Assembly (NCBI GenBank): GCA_049606855.1
Contig: JBMYVY010000006.1
Location: forward strand, 56,381 to 120,380
DNA length: 64,000 nt
DNA from: JBELHR01 sp049606855
Lineage (GTDB): Bacteria > Bacteroidota > Bacteroidia > Flavobacteriales > Flavobacteriaceae
Direction: 5' to 3'
Part shown: positions 54,204 through 62,705 of the stretch, one piece after another
Position numbering within the stretch: the stretch's first letter is position 1
How the letters are laid out: each line of letters starts with the position of its first letter
Translations under genes and position numbers: made by a program
The notes under the pieces: model-generated
What the model was told of the DNA's origin: nothing
What the model saw: the letters and a program-made list of their open reading frames with translations, nothing else
The model's database searches: none

Positions 54204-55205
54204 TTAAATAAAACTTCTGTAAACGGTATGTCTCAAAATATATTCCAAGCCCAGCAATGCCAGTGCCCAAAGTATCCATGGACGATACAATTCTTGATAA
54301 TTATAATATTTAAACTCTTCGATTTCGGTTTTTTCCAACTTGTTGATCTCGGTGTAAATTTCCGCGAGTTCTAAGTTGTCGGTCGCTCTAAAATAAAGCC
54401 CTCCGGTTTGATCTGCGATATATTGTAAAAGTTCTTCATCGATGTTGACATCAATCATATCGTAAATCAAATTTCCGTTGACATCCAAACGATAGGGAGA
54501 TAAGGCTTTTCCTTTGGTTCCAAGACCGATGGTATACACCTTAATTCCAAATTCTCTAGCCAATTCAGTGGCGAGTTTTGGATCAATATTTCCCGCATTA
54601 TTTTCTCCGTCAGTAAGCAAGATGATTACTTTTGAGAGGGCTTTGGAGTCCTTGAGTCGATTCACTGCCGATCCCAATCCCATTCCAATGGCCGTTCCTC
54701 CCTCTAATTTCCCCCATTGAATCTCATCAATAGATCGATTCACGATGCGCTTGTCTGAAGTGATGGGTGTTTTGGTAAAACTCTCTCCGGCGTATACCAC
54801 GACACCAAAACGATCTGAGGGTCTTTCGTTTACAAACTGAATCGCCACGCGCTTTAAGGCTTCGAGTCGGTTAGGCTCCAAATCTTTGGAAAGCATGGAA
54901 GCAGAAGCATCAATTGCCATAACAATATCTATTCCTTTATTGGACTTGGTTTGTGTGGAAACCTCAACAATTTGAGGTCGTGCCAAAGCCAAAATCACCA
55001 AAGTTATCGCTGCCAAGCGAATCAAGGTCAAAACGATTTTTGACTTTCCTAACCAATTGCCAGAATTAAAACCGGCAGTCGAAGGCACTGAAAGTTTTGC
55101 AACATTGCGCTTTCTGGTAAAAAAGTACCAAAGGCCCAAAAGGGGCACAAAAATCAAGAGCCACAAAAACAAGGGCGAGGCAAATTCAAAATTGGTATTA
55201 AACAT
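54204..55205 (-). CDS. batA: BatA: von Willebrand factor A membrane protein
   Basis: A 333-residue paralogue of BatB. Helices at about 12-29 and 58-76, MIDAS motif Asp99-x-Ser101-x-Ser103 (AIDASASMLSKD), VWA domain to about 300, and a C-terminal helix. Start overlaps the upstream gene by 8 bases (ATGTTTAA). With MoxR and DUF58 upstream it fits the MoxR AAA+ chaperone plus VWA substrate arrangement. Ligand unknown. Confidence 0.9.
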   Translation of the reverse strand: MFNTNFEFASPLFLWLLIFVPLLGLWYFFTRKRNVAKLSVPSTAGFNSGNWLGKSKIVLTLIRLAAITLVILALARPQIVEVSTQTKSNKGIDIVMAIDASASMLSKDLEPNRLEALKRVAIQFVNERPSDRFGVVVYAGESFTKTPITSDKRIVNRSIDEIQWGKLEGGTAIGMGLGSAVNRLKDSKALSKVIILLTDGENNAGNIDPKLATELAREFGIKVYTIGLGTKGKALSPYRLDVNGNLIYDMIDVNIDEELLQYIADQTGGLYFRATDNLELAEIYTEINKLEKTEIEEFKYYNYQELYRPWILWALALLGLEYILRHTVYRSFI

Positions 55206-56106
55206 TCTGGTCCTCCTCCTTTCCTACAGCTTTGAATTCATCGACTAAAAACGCTGTTAGTTTTTGGTCTTGTTTTAATTGGTTTTCGGTCGGGGTCATT
55301 TTTGCAAATTTGACCAAATCCGCATCCATAAGTAAGCCTTTGACTTGTTTGATTAAATCATTGGTCAAATCAAGACGGTTCAAGGTTTGTACATCCTTTA
55401 AATACTCGATGAGCTCATCGGTGGTCGATTCCTTAGCTGGAATCAAATACTCGTCTTCAATATAGGTTCTTAAAATGTCCGTCAATTCCACATAAAACTC
55501 TTTTGCCTCCAAAGCTTCCGGGTCCAGTTCGTCCAAACGTTGCTTGGCCAATTGATAAGGCGGGATTGCCGGGGCCATTTCCACCGCTTCCTTTTTGTTT
55601 GCTTTGAAATAGGTATAGGCAAAATACAGGGCAATAATTGCCAGTAGGATTAACAGTCCCGCATTGACATAAGGCCTGAAATCATCATAGATATACGGCT
55701 CTGCAGCAATACTTTTGACTGGAAACATGGGGTTTTCTAGGGTGTCTACAGCTACAGTAGCCACGTCAATTTTGATGGAATCCGTTAAATAACGTTGATT
55801 ATTTACTAGCAGTTGTTGTGCTGGGATATAATAAGATCCTGAATCAAAACCTGTAATCAAATACTGTTTGATGACCTTATTTTTAAAGGTATCAATGGAA
55901 GACTGTGCCACTACTTCGAGTCCAAACAATTCCAATTGTTCTGGAAAAATCACAGAATTGGTCGTCTTGTCCAGCACGATGCTGTAGGTGATTTGCTCCC
56001 CTATACGAATCTGAGTCGTATCGACGACAGCTTCTAGGTTCTGAGCTTTGAGTGCAGGTGAAATGCACAGCAAAATCACTCCTAATATGTAGTTTAATTT
56101 GGTCAT
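55198..56106 (-). CDS. BatD-like / DUF4381-like protein in the bat operon
   Basis: A 302-residue exported membrane protein. Signal peptide MTKLNYILGVILLCISPALKAQ, a BatD-like beta-sandwich (25-130), one helix (about 148-168), and a cytoplasmic helical tail with PPYQLAKQRLDELDPEALEAK and an AKESTTDEL segment. Such tails occur in DUF4381 proteins of MoxR operons. It lies between DUF58 (2-base gap) and batA (8-base overlap). Probably a structural partner of the BatA/BatB complex; direct evidence is lacking. Confidence 0.77.
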   Translation of the reverse strand: MTKLNYILGVILLCISPALKAQNLEAVVDTTQIRIGEQITYSIVLDKTTNSVIFPEQLELFGLEVVAQSSIDTFKNKVIKQYLITGFDSGSYYIPAQQLLVNNQRYLTDSIKIDVATVAVDTLENPMFPVKSIAAEPYIYDDFRPYVNAGLLILLAIIALYFAYTYFKANKKEAVEMAPAIPPYQLAKQRLDELDPEALEAKEFYVELTDILRTYIEDEYLIPAKESTTDELIEYLKDVQTLNRLDLTNDLIKQVKGLLMDADLVKFAKMTPTENQLKQDQKLTAFLVDEFKAVGKEEDQNV

Positions 56107-56108
56107 AT

Positions 56109-56978
56109 TTAGCTTGCTTTACCTTTGAAGTAAACCAATAGTTTTTTTACATAACTCTCGTCTACTCGAGTCGAAAGACTGCCCGATCCTGATTTGGAAA
56201 AAGACTGTTCAAAATAGCCTCTTCTTCTCAAGGCTTCAGTGCGGTATTTCGTTCGAACGGACTTCGATCCTGAATTCACCAATTGCGTTTCTCCGCTCTC
56301 GGAATCCTTCATGGGTACCAATCCTAAATTTGGGAGTTCCTCATCGAATTTATCATAGACGCGGATTCCGGTTACATCGTGCTTCTTTCCAACAATTTTC
56401 AAGGTATCCATATAGCCTTGGTCAATAAAATCAGAAAGAATAAACCAAATGGCCTTTTTCTTAAGCATGTTGGAAACATACTTCAAGGCTGCATCGATAT
56501 CCGTTTTGCGCGAAACCGGCTCGAATTCTATCAATTCACGTATAATCCTGAGTACATGAGATTTCCCTTTTTTCGGTGGAATGAACAATTCAACTTGGTC
56601 AGAAAACAACAACAGTCCTACCTTGTCATTGTTCTGAATGGCTGAAAAAGCCAAGGTGGCAGCAATTTCAGTCAAGGTATCTCTTTTAAATTGCACAGAG
56701 GTTCCAAAACGCTCCGAAGCAGACACGTCCACCATAAGCATCATGGTAAGTTCGCGCTCTTCTTCAAAAACCTTTACATAAGGCTCGTTATAGCGTGCGG
56801 TTACGTTCCAATCAATACTGCGTATATCGTCCCCGAACTGATAATTTCTAACCTCAGAAAAGGTCATCCCTCTTCCCTTAAATGAGGAATGGTATTCCCC
56901 AGAAAAGATGTGGTCAGAAAGTCTGCGGGTCTTTATTTCAATCTTGCGAACCTTCTTAAGAATCTCTTTGGTATCCAT
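56109..56978 (-). CDS. DUF58 domain protein of the MoxR-Bat operon
   Basis: A 289-residue cytoplasmic protein with a VWA-like DUF58 domain. The hallmark region RSIDWNVTARYNEPYVKVFE (about residues 53-72) is clear, followed by LMVDVSASERFG, an intact MIDAS-like DxSxS. It is encoded 4 bases after moxR; MoxR AAA+ proteins are thought to act on or with DUF58/VWA proteins. Function in aerotolerance is inferred from operon context. Confidence 0.9.
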   Translation of the reverse strand: MDTKEILKKVRKIEIKTRRLSDHIFSGEYHSSFKGRGMTFSEVRNYQFGDDIRSIDWNVTARYNEPYVKVFEEERELTMMLMVDVSASERFGTSVQFKRDTLTEIAATLAFSAIQNNDKVGLLLFSDQVELFIPPKKGKSHVLRIIRELIEFEPVSRKTDIDAALKYVSNMLKKKAIWFILSDFIDQGYMDTLKIVGKKHDVTGIRVYDKFDEELPNLGLVPMKDSESGETQLVNSGSKSVRTKYRTEALRRRGYFEQSFSKSGSGSLSTRVDESYVKKLLVYFKGKAS

Positions 56979-56982
56979 AGAT

Positions 56983-57972
56983 CTATGGTACTTCTATCTC
57001 GTTTACAATTTTATTAATAATCTCTACCGAATCAATGTTCTCTGCTTCGGCCTCATAAGTAACACCGATACGGTGACGCAACACATCATAGACCACGGCG
57101 CGAACATCTTCAGGAATCACATAACCACGGCGTTTGATAAATGCATAACACTTGGCTGATTTCGCCAAAGCAATGGATCCACGCGGGGAAGCTCCAAAAC
57201 TAATTAAGGGCTTGAGGTCTCCTAAATTGTATTTCTCTGGATAACGAGTCGCAAAAATTAAGTCAAGTATATATTTTTCGATTTTTTCATCCATATAGAC
57301 TTCAGAAACCGCTTCACGTGCCTTGATGATTTGCTCTGTTGACAAGACCTGAGCAACTTTTTGGTAAGTTCCATTGAGGTTTTGTCTCATAATAACTTGT
57401 TCATCCTCGATATTCGGATAATCGATCACCACCTTGAGCATAAAACGGTCAACCTGTGCCTCGGGAAGGGTATAGGTTCCTTCTTGCTCTACGGGGTTCT
57501 GAGTTGCCATTACTAAAAATGGATCATCGAGTTTAAATTGGGTTTCACCAATGGTTACTTGACGCTCTTGCATGGCCTCTAAAAGGGCTGATTGTACTTT
57601 TGCCGGAGCACGGTTAATCTCATCTGCAAGGACAAAATTTGCGAAAATAGGTCCCTTTTTGATTTGGAACTCATTGTCCTTCATATTATAAATCATCGTA
57701 CCGACAACATCGGCTGGAAGTAAATCTGGAGTAAATTGAATACGAGAAAAATCTCCATTCATTGTTTGAGATAGCGTGTTAATGGCTAAAGTTTTTGCTA
57801 GACCAGGAACTCCTTCTAAAAGAATGTGCCCATTCCCTAACAAACCAATCAACAAACGATCGAGCATGTGCTTCTGTCCTACGATCACTTTGTTAATCTC
57901 CATGTTAAGTAAATCGATAAAGGCAGACTCCTTTTCGATCTTCTCATTTATTGCGCGTACATCTACGTTCAT
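56983..57972 (-). CDS. moxR: MoxR-type AAA+ ATPase
   Basis: A 329-residue chaperone-like ATPase heading the Bat operon. Walker A GVPGLAKT (54-61), Walker B LADEINRAP (about 114-122), sensor 1 region MATQNP (about 154-159) and the arginine-containing SPRGSIALAKSAK (about 270) are all present, so it should be active. It probably inserts metal ions or remodels VWA proteins of the operon. A candidate -7 box lies at 58014-58021. Confidence 0.93.
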   Translation of the reverse strand: MNVDVRAINEKIEKESAFIDLLNMEINKVIVGQKHMLDRLLIGLLGNGHILLEGVPGLAKTLAINTLSQTMNGDFSRIQFTPDLLPADVVGTMIYNMKDNEFQIKKGPIFANFVLADEINRAPAKVQSALLEAMQERQVTIGETQFKLDDPFLVMATQNPVEQEGTYTLPEAQVDRFMLKVVIDYPNIEDEQVIMRQNLNGTYQKVAQVLSTEQIIKAREAVSEVYMDEKIEKYILDLIFATRYPEKYNLGDLKPLISFGASPRGSIALAKSAKCYAFIKRRGYVIPEDVRAVVYDVLRHRIGVTYEAEAENIDSVEIINKIVNEIEVP

Positions 57973-58013
57973 GTTGTTTGATTTTTAAAACTAAACTTAA
58001 GTTTGAATGGTAA

Positions 58014-58021
58014 CAAAAATA
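58014..58021 (-). promoter_or_regulatory. Candidate -7 box for the moxR-bat operon
   Basis: CAAAAATA on the plus strand reads TATTTTTG on the minus strand, 41 bases upstream of moxR. No convincing -33 is at standard spacing. The remaining gap to 58187 holds AT-rich sequence only. Confidence 0.45.
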
Positions 58022-58187
58022 CAATAATAGCAAAAATCCTTAGTTAAAGTTGCGTTAAACAAGCCTTTTAAGAAGTCGCCAAAATTTTGGCAAAAAATAT
58101 GAGAAAATATCTAGAAAACAGGGCGACTTGATGAAAAATATTGGTTTTGGCACGCATTTTGGGAATACCTTAACAAAACCTAAACTT

Positions 58188-58442
58188 ATGAGACGACTAT
58201 TCTTACTTTTTGCCTTCTCCCTACTACTAAGCTCTTGCTATGTGGAAGTTTATGATGATCCTTATTTAGACTGTTCTTACAACTACATGGAGGAAACACA
58301 ATTACTAGATCGCTTGGATTATTTGAATTATCAATGGGATATGGGACTCATCTCTCCGGCCGATTACGACTATGAATACGGGTTCACCGAAGGCCAACTC
58401 TATCAGTTGCGAATTGATTTCCCAGAGTGTTTCTACTATTAG
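58188..58442 (+). CDS. Small Tyr/Asp-rich lipoprotein
   Basis: An 84-residue predicted lipoprotein. Starting at ATG 58188, MRRLFLLFAFSLLLSSC ends in a lipobox (LSSC), with Cys17 the likely lipidated residue. The mature part is short, acidic and strongly tyrosine-rich (YDDPYLDCSYNY, ADYDYEYG, CFYY), with two more cysteines. A longer frame from 58128 would precede the lipobox with a non-signal stretch and is rejected. Function unknown. Its stop overlaps the lpxH stop by 4 bases. Confidence 0.7.
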   Translation: MRRLFLLFAFSLLLSSCYVEVYDDPYLDCSYNYMEETQLLDRLDYLNYQWDMGLISPADYDYEYGFTEGQLYQLRIDFPECFYY

Positions 58443-59173
58443 TGATCCACTAGTTTTAATTCCTTGTTTTCAAATACGGCGTAGGTGTGGTACCTGATCC
58501 AATCACCGGTGTTGATATAGGTCGCACCTCCACCCAAATCTACGGTCATGGGCAAGTGTCTGTGGCCGAATACAAAGTAGTCATAGAATTCATGCTCCAA
58601 TTTACGTTTGGCATATAGCACCAGCCATTCCTCATCCTCACCTTTAAAAACGACGTCTTCTTCTCCTGAAATCAAACGGTTTTTTACCGATAAATATTGT
58701 GCCAAAGCCACCCCAATATCAGGATGCAACCACCTAAAGGCCCATTGACAAATTTTATTGGTAAAAATGCGCTTCATGCGCTTGTATCCGTAGTCTCCAG
58801 GTCCGAGTCCATCCCCGTGACCAATAAAGAGTTTTTTTCCATCAAATTCAAAAACTTGAGGGGCATGAAATACAGTCACTCCACATTCTTCCTCTAAATA
58901 GTTCGCCATCCACAAATCGTGGTTTCCAACAAAAAAGTAAACCGGAATTCCCGAATCGGTAAATTCGGCAAGCTTTCCTAAAGTACGTGTAAATCCTTTT
59001 GGGACTACTTTGCGGTATTCAAACCAAAAGTCAAACAAATCACCCAATAAAAATAACTGAGAACAATCCGGCTTGATTTGGTCCAACCAAGCGACAAATT
59101 TCTTTTCCCTCACCAAACTTTCCTGATGGTTTGGTGCGCCTAAATGTTGATCTGAAGCAAAATAAATTTTCAT
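58439..59173 (-). CDS. lpxH: UDP-2,3-diacylglucosamine diphosphatase (LpxH-like)
   Basis: Cleaves UDP-2,3-diacylglucosamine to lipid X in lipid A synthesis. Metallophosphoesterase blocks: SDQHLG (residues 6-11, D-x-H), GDLFDFWFE (44-52), GNHDLW (about 84-89), GHGDG (119-123) and GHRH (about 205-208), which together make the di-metal site. The 244 residues match LpxH in Bacteroidota. It is last in the minus-strand unit hupE-like, dCMP deaminase, S41 protease, lpxH. A general phosphoesterase role is the alternative. Confidence 0.88.
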   Translation of the reverse strand: MKIYFASDQHLGAPNHQESLVREKKFVAWLDQIKPDCSQLFLLGDLFDFWFEYRKVVPKGFTRTLGKLAEFTDSGIPVYFFVGNHDLWMANYLEEECGVTVFHAPQVFEFDGKKLFIGHGDGLGPGDYGYKRMKRIFTNKICQWAFRWLHPDIGVALAQYLSVKNRLISGEEDVVFKGEDEEWLVLYAKRKLEHEFYDYFVFGHRHLPMTVDLGGGATYINTGDWIRYHTYAVFENKELKLVDH

Positions 59174-59179
59174 ACCTGA

Positions 59180-60745
59180 TTACAAAGGTAATACATCTTT
59201 GCCGGCCTCAGCCTCGAGTTGCATGACTTTTTTCAGCATAGGATCCTCTCTGGCCTCAATGCGGTAATAGCCCAGATCGTCAAATAATTGCTCGGCGACT
59301 AAGGCTTTTAAATAGCGTCTTAAAACCACTTCTTGATCCGAAGTCAAATTCAAAATGCGATTAGTATCTCGATAGTCCACAACAACTTCATCCGGCACCT
59401 GATACATCAAAACAAAATCGTCTAAATCCCAGTTTTCCAATTCAAATCTATTGGCGTCCACATAGCGGAAAATATGATCGTGCACTCCCGGTCGGAAAAC
59501 CGCATTTAAATCGCGTGTTCTCAAGGTATCCACTCCTACAAAGACATCGGGAATAATTCCTCCGCCGCCATAGACTTCTTTACCCATAGGGGTTGTAAAT
59601 TTCAAGGAATCCACCACTTTGATGCTGTCTGCAGAAAAGAGCTCCCCAGAGCGATAACGCGCACTGTAATCGTCTTTATATTCGCTATATGGTTTCTGAA
59701 TTGAACGCCCTGTCGGCGTGTAATATCGCGCTATAGTAAGGCGAACCGCAGAACCGTCGCCAAGATCTAATTCTTGTTGCACCAAACCTTTTCCAAAACT
59801 GCGCCTTCCCAATATCACTCCGCGATCATTGTCCTGAAGTGCGCCTGCCACAATTTCTGAGGCCGAAGCAGAATTTTCATCAATCAAAATATACACGGCT
59901 TCGTTTTCTAAATTTCCGTAGTTGGAAGCGTATTCATTTTCGATTACCCCTTGGTTGTCTTTGGTATAAACGATCAGCTTTTTGTCCGGTAAGAATTCGT
60001 CAGAAATTTTGGTAGCAATATCAATATATCCTCCGGGATTTCCTCGGAGATCAAATACCAAAGTCTGCATACCACGACTTCTCAAAAACTGGGTGGCATT
60101 TTTAAATTCTGAGTAGGACGTCCTTGCAAAACGATCCATTTTTATATAGCCAATATCCGGAGTTAACATAAAATATACCGGTACCGATTTGATCGGAATT
60201 GAACCTCTTCTGAGTTCAAAATTCAACTGTTCGTTGGTCGCTTTTCGGTAGACTGTTAATTCCACTGGAGTATCTGGCTCCCCTTTTAGACGACTAACAA
60301 TGTCTTCGTTGGAAAGGGCTTTGCCAAATAAGGTATCGTTATCGGCCATCAAAATACGATCCCCAGAACGTATTCCTGCTGCATATGAGGGCCCTCCTTC
60401 AATAGGACGTGAGACCACAATGGTATCCTCTCTAACGGTAAATTGCACCCCAATACCCACGAAATTTCCCTGCATGCTCTCGCGGACCTCTGCGACGCGA
60501 TCGCGTGGAATATACACCGAGTGCGGATCCAATTCTCCTAAAATCTCTCTTATTGCTCCATCGAGTAATTCATCGACATTAACCTGATCCACATAAGAAT
60601 CTTCAATATAGGTAATGAGTCGATCAATTTTCTCTTCCTTGGAACCGTTTGGAAAAACACTTCGATTCGGAAAATTCAACAAAGACCCTAGTCCGATTCC
60701 AAGAATCACGGCTAAGGAAATGTATATTGGTGTTTTATTTGTCAT
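59180..60745 (-). CDS. S41 C-terminal processing peptidase
   Basis: A periplasmic Ser-Lys protease with PDZ domain. N-terminal anchor helix (6-24), PDZ domain (about 85-180), and the catalytic core with Ser294 (SASASE), Lys319 (FGKG) and Gln323, spaced exactly as in CtpA/CtpB. The 521 residues fit. It may trim exported proteins or degrade damaged ones. It lies 6 bases upstream of lpxH and 19 bases after the dCMP deaminase gene. Confidence 0.93.
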   Translation of the reverse strand: MTNKTPIYISLAVILGIGLGSLLNFPNRSVFPNGSKEEKIDRLITYIEDSYVDQVNVDELLDGAIREILGELDPHSVYIPRDRVAEVRESMQGNFVGIGVQFTVREDTIVVSRPIEGGPSYAAGIRSGDRILMADNDTLFGKALSNEDIVSRLKGEPDTPVELTVYRKATNEQLNFELRRGSIPIKSVPVYFMLTPDIGYIKMDRFARTSYSEFKNATQFLRSRGMQTLVFDLRGNPGGYIDIATKISDEFLPDKKLIVYTKDNQGVIENEYASNYGNLENEAVYILIDENSASASEIVAGALQDNDRGVILGRRSFGKGLVQQELDLGDGSAVRLTIARYYTPTGRSIQKPYSEYKDDYSARYRSGELFSADSIKVVDSLKFTTPMGKEVYGGGGIIPDVFVGVDTLRTRDLNAVFRPGVHDHIFRYVDANRFELENWDLDDFVLMYQVPDEVVVDYRDTNRILNLTSDQEVVLRRYLKALVAEQLFDDLGYYRIEAREDPMLKKVMQLEAEAGKDVLPL

Positions 60746-60764
60746 CTATTTTTTACTATTGGTC

Positions 60765-61193
60765 TTATTGTTGCTCCATCCCTTGCAAATGAAGTAGCTC
60801 AACTCCGGCTTTTGCCAAAAATTGTAGGCCCGTATCATCCTTATAAGCATCTCTATAGACCACTTTTGTGATCCCCGCTTGATAAATCAATTTGGAACAT
60901 TCTCGACAAGGAGACATGGTGATGTACAAGGTCGCACCTCGAGCGCTTTGGGTGGAACCCGCCACCTTCAAAATCGCATTGGCCTCGGCGTGAAGCACAT
61001 ACCACTTGGTCAGTCCATTTTCATCTTCACAGGTATTTTCAAAGCCAGTCGGCGTTCCGTTATAACCGTCAGAAATAATCATTCTGTCCTTAACAATCAA
61101 TGCCCCGACTTGCTTGCGATTACAATGAGAAAGTTTCCCCCACTCACCAGCCATACGCATATAGGCCTGATGATATTTTAGTTCCTTATTCAT
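60765..61193 (-). CDS. dCMP / cytidine deaminase family zinc enzyme
   Basis: Deaminates dCMP to dUMP (dTMP supply) or a related nucleotide. Zinc ligands His68, Cys96 and Cys99 with catalytic Glu70 (HAEANAI, SPCRECSK) fit the family; the KDRMIISDGYNGTPTG block is typical of dCMP deaminase (ComEB). The 142 residues are normal. In an operon with an S41 protease and lpxH. Riboflavin or tRNA deaminases are excluded by length and motif. Confidence 0.9.
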   Translation of the reverse strand: MNKELKYHQAYMRMAGEWGKLSHCNRKQVGALIVKDRMIISDGYNGTPTGFENTCEDENGLTKWYVLHAEANAILKVAGSTQSARGATLYITMSPCRECSKLIYQAGITKVVYRDAYKDDTGLQFLAKAGVELLHLQGMEQQ

Positions 61194-61196
61194 AGT

Positions 61197-61781
61197 TTAA
61201 TACGGATAACGCTCAATAAGCATAGGAATCACAGTTCCCAAAACCATGGCCGAAACCACAAGTATCCAATCCCTTCTTTTAATATGTAACACTGATTTAC
61301 CGACTGCCCACAGACTCAAAAAGACCATCACAATAATTATTTGTGCCAATTCAATCCCCAGAGCAAACTCAATTAAAGGTAAGAATTTTGACTCAGCTTT
61401 ACCGATGATCATTCTAAAATAATTGCTAAAACCCAAACCGTGAATCAGGCCAAAAACTCCAGCATATACTAAATTCACCGACCAATGATTGGCCACAACA
61501 GGCTTAGAAGCTCCCCATATATTGGTCACGCAGGTGATGGCAATCGTAAGTGGAATCAACCACTCCACCAAACCGATGTTCACACGAACAAGCCCATAAG
61601 CACTGAGCGCTAAGGTCACGGTATGTCCCAAGGTAAAAAAGGTCACTAGCCACAAGACTTGTTTTAAGTCTTTAAAAGAAAAAACCGCCAATAGTGCTAC
61701 CAAAAACAAAATATGATCATAACCATTGAGGTCCAAAACATGTCTTAACCCAATATCCACATAAAGCAAAAAATCATCCAT
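61197..61781 (-). CDS. HupE/UreJ-type membrane protein
   Basis: A 194-residue protein with about six hydrophobic helices. HVLDLNGYDHILFLVALLA and FTLGHTVTLALSAYG match the HupE/UreJ nickel/cobalt transporter family (His-rich helices). Nothing nickel-dependent (urease, hydrogenase) lies in the window, so the metal, or even transport itself, is unsure. It is first in the unit hupE-like, dCMP deaminase, S41 protease, lpxH; candidate -7 box at 61840-61847. Confidence 0.77.
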   Translation of the reverse strand: MDDFLLYVDIGLRHVLDLNGYDHILFLVALLAVFSFKDLKQVLWLVTFFTLGHTVTLALSAYGLVRVNIGLVEWLIPLTIAITCVTNIWGASKPVVANHWSVNLVYAGVFGLIHGLGFSNYFRMIIGKAESKFLPLIEFALGIELAQIIIVMVFLSLWAVGKSVLHIKRRDWILVVSAMVLGTVIPMLIERYPY

Positions 61782-61839
61782 AAATAAAACTTCTATTTTA
61801 ATCTGTGAAACTAATCAATTCCCAAGACAATCTCAAACT

Positions 61840-61847
61840 CAAAATTA
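61840..61847 (-). promoter_or_regulatory. Candidate -7 box for the HupE-like unit
   Basis: CAAAATTA on the plus strand reads TAATTTTG on the minus strand, 59 bases upstream of ATG 61781. The gap also serves the outer-membrane protein gene in the other direction. Confidence 0.4.
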
Positions 61848-61883
61848 ACCTAGAGTTTACATAAAAACCGCTAACTTATTCCC

Positions 61884-62438
61884 ATGAAAACAAAACTATT
61901 AAGCCTTGCCTTAATCACAATGTGCTCGGGTGTGTTTGCTCAAGAGCTCAGTGAAGAATTTCCTAGAAACGAACTCAAAATCAATGCAGCCTACCTGCTT
62001 GCCGGCATTATTGAATTGAGTTATGAGCGCTCGATCAACGAGGACAGCAGTTTCGGGATCAGTGCCAATTACGATGTCGCAGGCGACAGTAATTACACGA
62101 CCATGATTAGCCCTTATTATCGTTTGTTTTTTTCAAAAAACCACGCCGCAGGATTCTTTTTTGAGACCAGCACGACATTTCTTTGGGAACAAGGCGATGA
62201 CGATATTGTCTATTACTACAGCTCTGAGGACGTCATCTATCCCGATAGCTATTATGTAAATTCTTATGGAGAAAATGTTTTTGGTTGGGGATTGGGTATC
62301 GCCGTTGGTGGAAAATTTTTAACCTCAAACAATTGGGTATTTGAAGTCGTTGCAGGCCTTGGTCGCAATTTCATCAACACCGATGATATAAGCGATCTTT
62401 ACCCCCGATTAGGAATTTCCATCGGAAAGCGTTTCTAA
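61884..62438 (+). CDS. Predicted outer-membrane protein (DUF3575-like)
   Basis: A 184-residue exported beta-barrel candidate. Signal peptide MKTKLLSLALITMCSGVFAQ, then LKINAAYLLAGIIELSYERSI, which resembles the DUF3575 opening, aromatic-rich strands and a last strand ending in GISIGKRF. A GWGLGIAVGGKFL segment precedes the end. Its stop abuts the opposing CPXCG stop (TAA-TTA). Function unknown. Confidence 0.7.
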   Translation: MKTKLLSLALITMCSGVFAQELSEEFPRNELKINAAYLLAGIIELSYERSINEDSSFGISANYDVAGDSNYTTMISPYYRLFFSKNHAAGFFFETSTTFLWEQGDDDIVYYYSSEDVIYPDSYYVNSYGENVFGWGLGIAVGGKFLTSNNWVFEVVAGLGRNFINTDDISDLYPRLGISIGKRF

Positions 62439-62621
62439 TTATTGCTCTAGGGCATCTACCTGGAAAAAAGTCAAGGTCCCCGATTCAAATTCAACCTCAA
62501 AGCGCAAAGGTCGACAACAGACCTCGCAATCTTCTATATAACTGGATTGAGCCACTGAAGGATCCAATAGGACCGAAACCTCAGCTGCACAAAAGGGGCA
62601 AAAATAATCCTGTTCCCACAT
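62439..62621 (-). CDS. CPXCG-motif cysteine-rich protein
   Basis: A 60-residue zinc-binding-type protein. Cys8 and Cys11 (FCPFCAAE) and Cys32, Cys35, Cys36 (EDCEVCCRPL) reproduce the CPXCG family layout, though the glycine after the first pair is Ala here. Acidic overall. Function unknown; found widely in proteobacteria and Bacteroidota. The stop codon directly touches the outer-membrane gene stop, with no base between. Confidence 0.85.
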   Translation of the reverse strand: MWEQDYFCPFCAAEVSVLLDPSVAQSSYIEDCEVCCRPLRFEVEFESGTLTFFQVDALEQ

Positions 62622-62705
62622 ATCAAAAACCCATTTAAGCGTTTATAATCACTTATCTCCGCTTAAATTTACACAATTTTCCACTGCCATGCGTTATCTA
62701 AATAA

